Shown piece after piece: positions 14,918-22,036 of a DNA stretch of 22,936 nucleotides. The notes beneath the pieces were generated by a model that saw only the letters and a list, made by a program, of their open reading frames with translations, was not told the origin of the DNA and did no database searches. Both the position numbers and the translations under genes were made by a program. Every line of letters begins with the position of its first letter. Position 1 is the first letter of the stretch. The stretch covers positions 1 through 22,936 of the forward strand of contig JAYOFO010000044.1 in the NCBI GenBank assembly GCA_038117265.1, written 5' to 3'. Origin of the DNA: JAYPUG01 sp038117265. GTDB taxonomy: Bacteria > Pseudomonadota > Alphaproteobacteria > UBA6615.

Positions 14918-17518
14918 ATGAATTTCGAGAAGTTCACCGAGCGTGCGCGCGGCTTCGTCCAGGCCGCACAGGATTTGGCGCAGCGCGGATCGCACCAGCA
15001 ACTCGTTCCCGAGCATCTTCTAAAGGCGCTCCTCGACGACGAGGAGGGTCTTTGCGCGAATCTGATCCGCGCCGCGGGCGGCGATTCGCGGCGCGCCGAA
15101 CAGGCCGTCGACCTGGCCCTCGACAAGCTTCCCAAGGTCGAGGGCAGCGGTGCCGGCGGCCTCTACCTGTCCCAGGAAACCGGGAAGATTCTGAATTCGG
15201 CCGAGGAGATCGCCAATAAGGCGGGCGACAGATTCGTCACGGTCGAGCGGCTGCTGCTCGCGCTGGCGCTGGCCGCGGGAACCGGCGTCGCGAAGATGCT
15301 TTCCGATGCGGCGGTGACGCCGCAGGCGCTGAACGAGGCGATCAATGCGATCCGCAAGGGACGCACCGCCGATTCCGCGACCGCCGAGAATGCCTATGAG
15401 GTGCTCAAGAAGTACACCCGCGACCTGACCGAGGCCGCGCGGGAGGGCAAGATCGACCCGGTGATCGGGCGCGACGAGGAAATCCGCCGCACGATCCAGG
15501 TCCTGTCGCGGCGCACCAAGAACAATCCGGTGCTGATCGGTGAGCCGGGCGTCGGCAAGACGGCCATCGTCGAGGGGCTGGCCCAGCGGATCGTCAACGG
15601 CGACATTCCCGAGAGCCTGCGCAACAAGCGCCTGCTCTCGCTCGACATGGGCGCGCTGATCGCGGGTGCCAAGTTCCGCGGCGAGTTCGAGGAGCGCCTC
15701 AAGAGCGTCCTCGAGGAGGTGAGTGCGGCGGCCGGCGAGGTCGTCCTGTTCATCGACGAGATGCACACGATCGTCGGTGCCGGCGCCGCCGAGGGCTCGA
15801 TGGATGCCTCGAACATGCTCAAGCCGGCGCTGGCGCGCGGCGAATTGCACTGCGTCGGCGCAACGACGCTGGACGAGTACCGCAAGCATGTCGAGAAGGA
15901 CGCGGCCCTGGCGCGCCGATTCCAGCCGGTGTTCGTCTCCGAGCCGACGGTGGCCGACACCATCTCGATGCTGCGCGGGCTCAAGGAGAAGTACGAGCTA
16001 CACCACGGCGTGCGGATCACGGATTCCGCGCTGGTGTCGGCGGCGACCCTGTCGAACCGCTACATCACCGACCGGTTCCTGCCCGACAAGGCGATCGACC
16101 TGGTCGACGAGGCGGCCGCGCGCCTGCGCATGGAGGTGGATTCCAAGCCGGAGGAGATCGACGAGCTCGACCGCCGGATCATCCAGCTCAAGATCGAGCG
16201 CGAGGCGCTCAAGAAGGAGAGCGACCAGGCGTCGCTCGACCGGCTCGAGGCGCTGGAAGAGGAATTGTCGGAGCTGGAGGCGAAGTCCGCCGACTTGACC
16301 GCCATCTGGCAGGCCGAGAAGGAGAAGCTGGCCGGCACCCAGCATCTGAAGGAACAGCTCGACGGCGCACGGGTCGAGCTCGAACAGGCCCAGCGCGAGG
16401 GCAATCTCGGCCGTGCGGGCGAGCTCGCCTATGGCGTGATCCCCGAGCTTGAGCGCCAGATCGCCGAGAACGACACCGCGCCCGAAGGGCATATGCTCGA
16501 GGAAGAGGTCACCGATTCGCACGTCGCGGGCGTGGTCTCGCGCTGGACGGGCGTTCCCGTCGACAAGATGCTCGAGGGCGAGCGCGAGAAGCTGCTCGCG
16601 ATGGAGGCCGAGCTGGGCCGCCGCGTGATCGGCCAGGAAGAGGCGATCGGCGCCATCTCCAACGCCGTGCGCCGCGCGCGCGCGGGCCTGCAGGATCCCA
16701 ACCGGCCGATCGGCTCGTTCCTGTTCCTCGGCCCAACCGGCGTCGGCAAGACCGAACTGACCAAGGCGCTGGCAGACTTCCTGTTCGACGACGAGTCCGC
16801 GATGGTCCGCATCGACATGTCGGAATACATGGAGAAGCATGCCGTCGCGCGCCTGATCGGCGCCCCGCCGGGCTATGTCGGATACGAGGAGGGCGGCGCG
16901 CTGACCGAAGCGGTCCGCCGCCGGCCCTACCAGGTGATCCTGTTCGACGAGGTCGAGAAGGCCCATCCCGACGTGTTCAACGTGCTGCTTCAGGTGCTCG
17001 ATGACGGGCGGCTGACCGACGGTCATGGCCGCACGGTCGACTTCAAGAACGCGCTGATCGTGATGACGTCGAACCTGGGCAGCGAGTTCCTTGCGAACCA
17101 GCCCGACGGTGCCGACGTGGAAGAGGCGCGCGGCCAGGTGATGGACGTCGTGCGGGCCTCGTTCCGGCCCGAATTCCTCAACCGGCTCGACGAGATACTG
17201 CTGTTCCACCGCCTGACGCGCGCGCAGATGTCGGGCATCGTCGAGATTCAGCTCGGCCATCTGCGCCGGCTGCTGGAGGACCGCAAGATCGCGCTCGAAC
17301 TCGACGCGGCGGCGACCGAGTGGCTGGCCAATGCCGGCTACGACCCGGTCTATGGCGCGCGTCCGCTCAAGCGGGTGATCCAGCGCCACCTGCAGAACCC
17401 GTTGGCCGCACGCCTGCTCGAGGGCGCGATCGCCGATGGCGACACGGTCCGGGTTTCGGCGGATGACAACGGGCTGCTGATCAACGGCGAGACGGTCCAC
17501 GCCGAAGCTGCGGAGTAA
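14918..17518 (+). CDS. clpB: ATP-dependent disaggregase ClpB
   Basis: ClpB is a hexameric AAA+ chaperone that pulls proteins out of aggregates together with DnaK. The 866-residue protein has the N-terminal Clp repeat domain (residues 1-150). The first AAA module has Walker A GEPGVGKT at residues 208-215 and Walker B VVLFIDEMHTIVGAG. The coiled-coil middle domain (about 410-530, rich in E, L and K) distinguishes ClpB from ClpA/C. The second AAA module has Walker A GPTGVGKT at residues 605-612, and the C-terminal small domain includes PVYGARPLKRVIQR. The ATG at 14918 is fixed by the strong site GAGGAGGA at 14905-14912. A sigma-32-like promoter lies upstream and a stem-loop follows the stop. Confidence 0.98.
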   Translation: MNFEKFTERARGFVQAAQDLAQRGSHQQLVPEHLLKALLDDEEGLCANLIRAAGGDSRRAEQAVDLALDKLPKVEGSGAGGLYLSQETGKILNSAEEIANKAGDRFVTVERLLLALALAAGTGVAKMLSDAAVTPQALNEAINAIRKGRTADSATAENAYEVLKKYTRDLTEAAREGKIDPVIGRDEEIRRTIQVLSRRTKNNPVLIGEPGVGKTAIVEGLAQRIVNGDIPESLRNKRLLSLDMGALIAGAKFRGEFEERLKSVLEEVSAAAGEVVLFIDEMHTIVGAGAAEGSMDASNMLKPALARGELHCVGATTLDEYRKHVEKDAALARRFQPVFVSEPTVADTISMLRGLKEKYELHHGVRITDSALVSAATLSNRYITDRFLPDKAIDLVDEAAARLRMEVDSKPEEIDELDRRIIQLKIEREALKKESDQASLDRLEALEEELSELEAKSADLTAIWQAEKEKLAGTQHLKEQLDGARVELEQAQREGNLGRAGELAYGVIPELERQIAENDTAPEGHMLEEEVTDSHVAGVVSRWTGVPVDKMLEGEREKLLAMEAELGRRVIGQEEAIGAISNAVRRARAGLQDPNRPIGSFLFLGPTGVGKTELTKALADFLFDDESAMVRIDMSEYMEKHAVARLIGAPPGYVGYEEGGALTEAVRRRPYQVILFDEVEKAHPDVFNVLLQVLDDGRLTDGHGRTVDFKNALIVMTSNLGSEFLANQPDGADVEEARGQVMDVVRASFRPEFLNRLDEILLFHRLTRAQMSGIVEIQLGHLRRLLEDRKIALELDAAATEWLANAGYDPVYGARPLKRVIQRHLQNPLAARLLEGAIADGDTVRVSADDNGLLINGETVHAEAAE

Positions 17519-17537
17519 CGGTGCGCGATCCGGAGTT

Positions 17538-17571
17538 CCCGAAAACCACTGATATTTCGTGGTTTATCGGG
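17538..17571 (+). terminator. Stem-loop after clpB
   Basis: CCCGAAAACCAC (17538-17549) pairs with GTGGTTT (17559-17565) and TCGGG (17567-17571), giving a 12-bp stem with one bulged A and a 9-base loop, 20 bases after the clpB stop. The T-run after it is missing, but a T-run is not required in all GC-rich bacteria. It is the likely end of the clpB transcript. Confidence 0.55.
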
Positions 17572-17579
17572 GTGCCCGA

Positions 17580-17596
17580 CCCGAAAATTGTTCGGG
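17580..17596 (+). other. Second small stem-loop after clpB
   Basis: CCCGAA (17580-17585) and TTCGGG (17591-17596) are perfect complements around AATTG, followed by AATAAACC. It may act in tandem with the preceding stem-loop. Confidence 0.4.
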
Positions 17597-17610
17597 AATA
17601 AACCTTCGCC

Positions 17611-17645
17611 CCGCCTATTCTCTTTGTGCCTAGGCAAGTAGGCGG
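17611..17645. promoter_or_regulatory. Operator-like cluster of GCCTA/TAGGC half-sites
   Basis: GCCTA occurs at 17613 and 17628, and its complement TAGGC at 17631 and 17639. The central pair forms the 10-base palindrome TGCCTAGGCA (17627-17636). The outer pair extends to CCGCCTA and TAGGCGG as a 7-bp inverted repeat. Four half-sites in 35 bp with nested symmetry resemble a binding site for a dimeric or tetrameric regulator, upstream of the ECF sigma gene. No regulator is identified. Confidence 0.4.
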
Positions 17646-17718
17646 TCGGGTGGCCGCGCCATGTCCGGCTGCGGGGTCCCCTCGCGAAGGACGAAAACGC
17701 GGTCATTCGACATTTCCC

Positions 17719-17754
17719 GTATCCCTCAGCCGAAGGCTCGGAAGGAATGTATCC
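17719..17754 (+). promoter_or_regulatory. Paired GTATCC boxes upstream of the ECF sigma gene
   Basis: GTATCC occurs at 17719-17724 and 17749-17754, exactly 30 bases apart (about three helical turns). Several ECF -35 elements have related forms such as GTAACC or TGATCC, so one or both could be an autoregulated promoter element. I could not identify a convincing -10 partner. Confidence 0.25.
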
Positions 17755-17810
17755 AACCCTTGCCAAACGCCCAACGGGCTCGTCATGCTTGCCGGCAGAC
17801 ACCCCCGAAC

Positions 17811-17852
17811 GGCGGTGGACGGTGCGATATTCGATTCGCACCGCCCACCGCC
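17811..17852 (+). promoter_or_regulatory. Long hairpin in the leader of the ECF sigma gene
   Basis: The arm GGCGGTGG (17811-17818) pairs with CCACCGCC (17845-17852). After one A/C mismatch, CGGTGCGA (17820-17827) pairs with TCGCACCG (17836-17843). That is 16 pairs with one mismatch and an 8-base loop. It ends 8 bases before the GGAGA ribosome-binding site (17861-17865). The right arm can also pair CACCG (17846-17850) with CGGTG (17855-17859), giving a competing small hairpin beside that site. It has no T-run, so a simple terminator is unlikely; an operator or an RNA control element is possible. Confidence 0.55.
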
Positions 17853-17871
17853 AACGGTGTGGAGACCCCGG

Positions 17872-18387
17872 ATGCGGCGCAAGTCGTTCGAAACTGTCGA
17901 GGCACATATACCGAGCCTGCGCCGCTATGCGCTCGTGTTGCTGCGCTATGACGAACAGCGGGTGGACGATCTGGTGCAGGATTGCCTGGTGCGTGCCCTG
18001 TCGCGCTGGCACCTGTGGCGGCAGCCGGGAAACTTGCGCAGCTGGCTTTTTACGATCATGCACAACATCTACGTAAACGACGTGGCGCGCGCGGTCGCGC
18101 GCCCGGATGTCGTCGAGATCCAGGACTATTTCCCCGCCCTTGCGGTGCCGCCGGACTAGGCCGACCGGATGCGTCTGCGTGAGGTCGCCACGGCCATCCC
18201 GGCGCTCCCCGACAACCAGCGTCAGACGCTCCTGCTCGTGTCGATGGAGGGGTTCAGCTACGACGAGACCGCTGCGATCACCGGCGTGCCGATCGGCACC
18301 GTCATGTCGCGGCTGTCGCGCGCACGCGAGAAGGTGCGCACGGCGGTGTCCGGCGAGCAGCACGAGCCGGGACGGAGGCGGAATTGA
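17872..18387 (+). pseudogene. ECF RNA polymerase sigma factor interrupted by an in-frame TAG
   Basis: One reading frame of 172 codons encodes a two-domain ECF sigma factor. The sigma-2 part is at residues 5-75, with LRRYALVLLRYDEQRVDDLV, QDCLVRALSRWHLW and LRSWLFTIMHNIYVNDVAR. The sigma-4 part follows from about residue 100, with REVATAIPALPDNQRQTLLL, FSYDETAAITGVPIGTVMSR and LSRAREKVR. Codon 96 is TAG (18157-18159), in the linker, reading P-P-D-stop-A-D-R-M. A glutamine codon CAG one transition away would fit; that residue is inferred, not compared. An ATG at 18169 could restart the sigma-4 half. The start ATG at 17872 has GGAGA 6 bases upstream. The anti-sigma gene overlaps its stop. It may be a decayed gene, a sequence error, readthrough, or a genuinely split sigma. 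Confidence 0.8.
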
Positions 18388-19151
18388 ACGACCATCCGCA
18401 CAGCCCGAACGAGGCCGATCTCCAAGCCTTCGTCGATGGCCGGCTGGATCCCGGCCGGCGGCTCGAGGTCGAGGCGTGGCTTGCCGCGAACCCGGACGAG
18501 GGTGCGCGCGTCGGCGAACTGCAGGCCATTAACAGCGCCATCGAGGCGGCCTATGCCCCGCTGCTGGAGCGGCCCGTACCCGAGCACCTGAAATCGCCCG
18601 CGACGGCCCGCGTCCCGGCCGCGGGCGCATGGCGCATGGCGGCCGCGATTGCCCTTCTCGTTGCGGGCGGCGCGGGCGGATGGTTTGCCAACGAGGCGCT
18701 GGGGACACGTTCGGACGTCGAGGCGGTGCTGGCGCGTGGTGCGGTCTACGCCCACCGTACCTACGAGGCGGAGGTGCGCCACGCGGTCGAGGTGCCGGCG
18801 CGCGAGGAGGCGCATCTGGTTGCCTGGCTGTCGAAGCGGCTCGATGCGCCGTTGCGCGCGCCCGACCTGAGCAACCAGGGCTACAATCTCGTCGGCGGAC
18901 GGTTGCTGCCGGCTTCGAACACCGGTCCGGCGGCCCAGTTCATGTACGAAACCGAATCGGGCGAACGGCTGACCCTCTATGTCGAGCGTGCGGCCGACCA
19001 GCGCGAGACCGCGTTCCGCTTTACCGAGTATGACGGGATATCCGCCTTCTGGTGGAAGGAGGGCCCGCTGGCCTATGTCCTGATCGGGCGGAGCGAGCGG
19101 GAAAACCTGCTCGAACTCGCGCGGGCGACCTACGTCCAGCTCAATCCGTAA
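18384..19151 (+). CDS. Transmembrane anti-sigma factor
   Basis: This 255-residue protein probably holds the upstream ECF sigma factor inactive at the inner membrane. The N-terminal domain (ADLQAFVDGRLDPGRRLEVE, then AWLAANPDEGARV) resembles the cytoplasmic sigma-binding helices of this anti-sigma group. One transmembrane segment follows at about residues 77-97 (MAAAIALLVAGGAGGWF). The rest, about 155 residues, would be periplasmic and may sense the signal. No HxxxCxxC zinc motif is seen, so it is not a ZAS-type anti-sigma. The start is TTG at 18384 with GGAGG 5 bases upstream; it overlaps the sigma stop by 4 bp, implying coupled translation. Its 3' end overlaps the convergent M23 gene by 11 bp. 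The signal is unknown. Confidence 0.85.
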   Translation: MNDHPHSPNEADLQAFVDGRLDPGRRLEVEAWLAANPDEGARVGELQAINSAIEAAYAPLLERPVPEHLKSPATARVPAAGAWRMAAAIALLVAGGAGGWFANEALGTRSDVEAVLARGAVYAHRTYEAEVRHAVEVPAREEAHLVAWLSKRLDAPLRAPDLSNQGYNLVGGRLLPASNTGPAAQFMYETESGERLTLYVERAADQRETAFRFTEYDGISAFWWKEGPLAYVLIGRSERENLLELARATYVQLNP

Positions 19152-20514
19152 CCGGCGGCTCGGGCTCGGCGGTGTCCGCGACCATGGTCGGCGGTTCGAG
19201 TGACGCGAAACGTTGATCGACGCCGTCGCGGTGGGTGGTGAACTGCGCAAGCGCGTCACCCTTCAGCTTCTCGCCGCTCGGCAGCTTCAGGCCCAGCGGG
19301 TTGATCTGCTTGCCGTCTCGAAGAATTTCGTAATGCAGGTGCGGGCCCGTCGAACGTCCCGTCGAGCCCACATATCCGATCACCTGGCCCTGACGCACGC
19401 GAACGCCCTGGCGGATGCCGCGGGCATAGCCGTTCAGATGCGCGTAGGCGGTCGAATAGGTGCCGTTGTGGCGGATCCGGATGTACTTGCCGTAGCCGCC
19501 ATGGACGCTGGCGCGTTCGACGGAGCCGTCGCCGGCGGCATAGACGGGGGTTCCCGTCGGAGCCGCGAAGTCGACGCCGGCATGCAGGCGGGTGTAGCCA
19601 AGGATCGGATGCTTGCGCTTGCCGAAGCGCGAGGACAGCCGCGCGCCGTCCAGCGGCGTTTTCATCAGCGCCTTGCGCACGCTCTCGCCCAGGCGGTTGA
19701 AGTAGTCGATGTTGCCGGCCGCGGTCTCGTAGCGGTACAGCGGCAGGTCGGTGTTGCGCAGGGTCAGCTTCGCATAGTGGATGTCGCCGTTGTTGACGAC
19801 CTCGCCCGCCTCGTTGCGTTGGCGCTCGAACATGATCTCGAAGGCGTCGCCCTGCCAGATGTCGCGCTGGAAGTCGACGTCGAAGCTGTAGATCCGGATC
19901 AGTTCGACCAGGACGGAGATGGGAATGCCCGCGTCGAGCCCGTTCACGTACAGGCTCGAATCGATCGTCCCCGAAACCCGCACGAGCTCGGTCTCCAGCG
20001 GCAGGACGACCTCGCGAGCGATGAAGCCGCCATCGCTTTCCCTTGCGACCTCGACCTCGCGGTCATAGGACACCGGCAGGCGCAGCCCGGACAGGACGTA
20101 TCCGGCATCGCCGGTGGCGCCCTCCGTTTCGGGGTCAGGGGCGGCATCCGCGGGCCCGAGGGTGATCTGCAGCTCGTCGCCGACCCGCAGGTCGCGCCGC
20201 GGATTGTAGACACCGTCGAGCGAGCGGATGGCACCGTGCGCTTCGAAGCGCTCAGCCCCGGCCTTGACCAGCACGTCCATCAGATTGTCGCCGCTGGCGA
20301 TCTCGACCGTGTGCATGATGGGTTGCGGACGTTCCGGCGCGGTCGCGACGGGCACCGGCGGGATCGGCGGCGTCGCCGCCGCGCTTTCGGGAATGATTTC
20401 CGGTGTGTGCGGTGCGCCGAACAGGGCGCCGGCAAGGTAAGCCGCGACCGGCAGGGCGACGACAAGGGCCGCCGCCGCCATGACCAGGCGCCTGTTGCGA
20501 ATGTCGAACGTCAC
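19141..20514 (-). CDS. M23 family peptidoglycan endopeptidase
   Basis: This is a membrane-anchored or exported zinc metallopeptidase of about 457 residues that cuts peptidoglycan cross-links. The N-terminus has a hydrophobic segment (VMAAAALVVALPVAAYLAG). A proline-rich stretch follows, then a LysM/OapA-like domain (VEIASGDNLMDVLVKAGAE) and a central segment common to DD-endopeptidases of this group. The M23 domain shows H311 and D315 in RLHAGVDFAAPTGTPVYAAG and H392/H394 in TGPHLHYEI, a complete ligand set. The GTG at 20514 is preferred because GAGG lies 8 bases upstream. Another GTG at 20553 would add 13 residues and has no clear site. The 3' end overlaps the anti-sigma gene convergently. 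Confidence 0.9.
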   Translation of the reverse strand: MTFDIRNRRLVMAAAALVVALPVAAYLAGALFGAPHTPEIIPESAAATPPIPPVPVATAPERPQPIMHTVEIASGDNLMDVLVKAGAERFEAHGAIRSLDGVYNPRRDLRVGDELQITLGPADAAPDPETEGATGDAGYVLSGLRLPVSYDREVEVARESDGGFIAREVVLPLETELVRVSGTIDSSLYVNGLDAGIPISVLVELIRIYSFDVDFQRDIWQGDAFEIMFERQRNEAGEVVNNGDIHYAKLTLRNTDLPLYRYETAAGNIDYFNRLGESVRKALMKTPLDGARLSSRFGKRKHPILGYTRLHAGVDFAAPTGTPVYAAGDGSVERASVHGGYGKYIRIRHNGTYSTAYAHLNGYARGIRQGVRVRQGQVIGYVGSTGRSTGPHLHYEILRDGKQINPLGLKLPSGEKLKGDALAQFTTHRDGVDQRFASLEPPTMVADTAEPEPPVTD

Positions 20515-20580
20515 ACTCCGAGCCTCGCCATGAATCAATCGTCGGCGAACCACATGTCTTCGATTCGCCGACGGTTAAGA

Positions 20581-20609
20581 AAAATGCGGATCGCCACCGC
20601 GTCTGTCAA
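20581..20609 (-). promoter_or_regulatory. Candidate sigma-70-type promoter for the M23 gene
   Basis: On the minus strand TTGACA, a perfect -35, lies at 20609-20604 and CATTTT at 20586-20581, 17 bases apart. The -10 matches only 3 of 6. It is 66 bases upstream of the preferred GTG start, and 27 bases upstream of the alternative GTG at 20553, which it would also serve. Confidence 0.4.
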
Positions 20610-20659
20610 CAAACGATGACGGGATCGGATAAATATTTCGTAACAGTATCAGTCGGTTG

Positions 20660-22015
20660 TCACGGTCGGTCGGTCATCGCGACGATTCGCGGGTAGTACC
20701 GGGCCAGGCTCACGGCGCGCACGACCATGAACAGCATGACGGCGGCCCACAGCCCGTGATTCCCCAGCAGGCCGGGCAGCGTGAACATGGCGGCCGTATA
20801 GATCGCCACCGAAACGATCATCGCGTTGCGCATTTCGGCCGCGCGGGTCGCGCCGATGAACATGCCGTCGAGCTGGTAGGCCCAGACCGACAGGATCGGC
20901 GAGACGATCATCCACGGCAGGAAGGCCCGCGCGAAGGCCCGCAGGTCGGCGATGTCGGTCAGCAGGCCCAGCAATCCCGGCCCGAAGAGTGCGTAGACGG
21001 CCGTGTAGCCGAGCGCCACCGTAGCCGCCATCGCGGTGGCCGCCGTAACGATGCCGCGCAGCGCGCGGCGGTCGCGCGCGCCGATCGCCTCGCCCACGAG
21101 TGCCGAGGTGGCATGGGCGAATCCGTCGAGCCCGTGCGCCAGGAACGACTGGAAGTTCATCAGCAGCGCGTTCGCCGCCAGCACCGTCGTACCGAGGCGC
21201 GCGCCCATCCAGGTGAGCAGCGACCAGGCGAAGATCATCGCCAGCGTGCGCACGAAGATGTCGCGGCTGAGCCGGAACAGGGCGCCGAGGGCTACAAGAT
21301 CGAGGACGCGTTTTCGCTCCCAGCTGCCGGCGATCCGGCGCATTCGGACGGCGACCAGGGCAAGCCCCAGCGCCGCACCGGTGTACTGCGCGATCGCGGT
21401 GGCGAGCGCGACACCCTCGATTCCCCATCCCAGATCGACGACGAACCAGATGTCGAGCGCGGCGTTCAGGCCGTTGACGACGACCTGGATCGCCAGCGCC
21501 AGGCGCACATACTGCATGCCGAGCAACCAGCCGAGCACCGCGTAATTTGCCAGCGTGGCCGGAGCACCCCAGATGCGGGTGTCGAAATACCGTCCGGCGA
21601 GACCTTCCACCACCGGGTCCGCCGCGACGATCTGCAGCGCGAGCGCGCGCAGCGGTGACTGGACAACCAGCAGGGTCAGCGCGGCCACGATGCCGATCAG
21701 CAGGGCGCGCGCGAGGACGGCGCGAATCTCGGCGCCGTCACCCCGGCCGTTCGCCTGGGCCACGAAGCCGGTGGTTCCCATGCGCAGGAAGCCGAAGCCC
21801 CAGTAGACGAACGAGAAGATCATCGCGCCCACCGCGACCCCGCCGACATAGGCGGCGTCGGGCAGGTGGCCCATCACGGCGGTGTCGACCGCGCCCAGCA
21901 GCGGTACGGTCAGGTTCGACAGGATCGTCGGCCAGGACAGGGCCCAGATGCGCCCGTACGGGCCTTCCCGCAGCCGGTCGATCAGGCGGTCGTCGATATC
22001 GGTGCGCGCGGGCAT
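20660..22015 (-). CDS. MATE family efflux transporter
   Basis: This 451-residue inner-membrane protein has the two-bundle architecture of MATE antiporters, with about twelve hydrophobic segments. Family features include the N-terminal IWALSWPTILSNLTVPLLGA with VDTAVMGHL, a mid-bundle FGFLRMGTTGFVAQANGRGD, and the second-half repeat LAANALLMNFQSFLAHGLDG with FAHATSALVGEAIGARD. The pattern is closest to the DinF-like branch rather than NorM, by memory. Substrates cannot be told from sequence; sodium- or proton-coupled export of toxic compounds is the family norm. The ATG at 22015 has no strong ribosome-binding site. The gene follows the gamma-glutamyltransferase-like gene by 21 bp on the same strand, so translation may be coupled. 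Confidence 0.92.
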   Translation of the reverse strand: MPARTDIDDRLIDRLREGPYGRIWALSWPTILSNLTVPLLGAVDTAVMGHLPDAAYVGGVAVGAMIFSFVYWGFGFLRMGTTGFVAQANGRGDGAEIRAVLARALLIGIVAALTLLVVQSPLRALALQIVAADPVVEGLAGRYFDTRIWGAPATLANYAVLGWLLGMQYVRLALAIQVVVNGLNAALDIWFVVDLGWGIEGVALATAIAQYTGAALGLALVAVRMRRIAGSWERKRVLDLVALGALFRLSRDIFVRTLAMIFAWSLLTWMGARLGTTVLAANALLMNFQSFLAHGLDGFAHATSALVGEAIGARDRRALRGIVTAATAMAATVALGYTAVYALFGPGLLGLLTDIADLRAFARAFLPWMIVSPILSVWAYQLDGMFIGATRAAEMRNAMIVSVAIYTAAMFTLPGLLGNHGLWAAVMLFMVVRAVSLARYYPRIVAMTDRP

Positions 22016-22036
22016 GGGCGGTGCGCCCGGCGGTGC

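Noticed and set aside
911..18159. Global reassignment of UAG as a sense codon
   Set aside because: TAG ends several intact genes here at the expected length, and RF1 looks functional. Two isolated cases are better explained by error, mutation or local readthrough.
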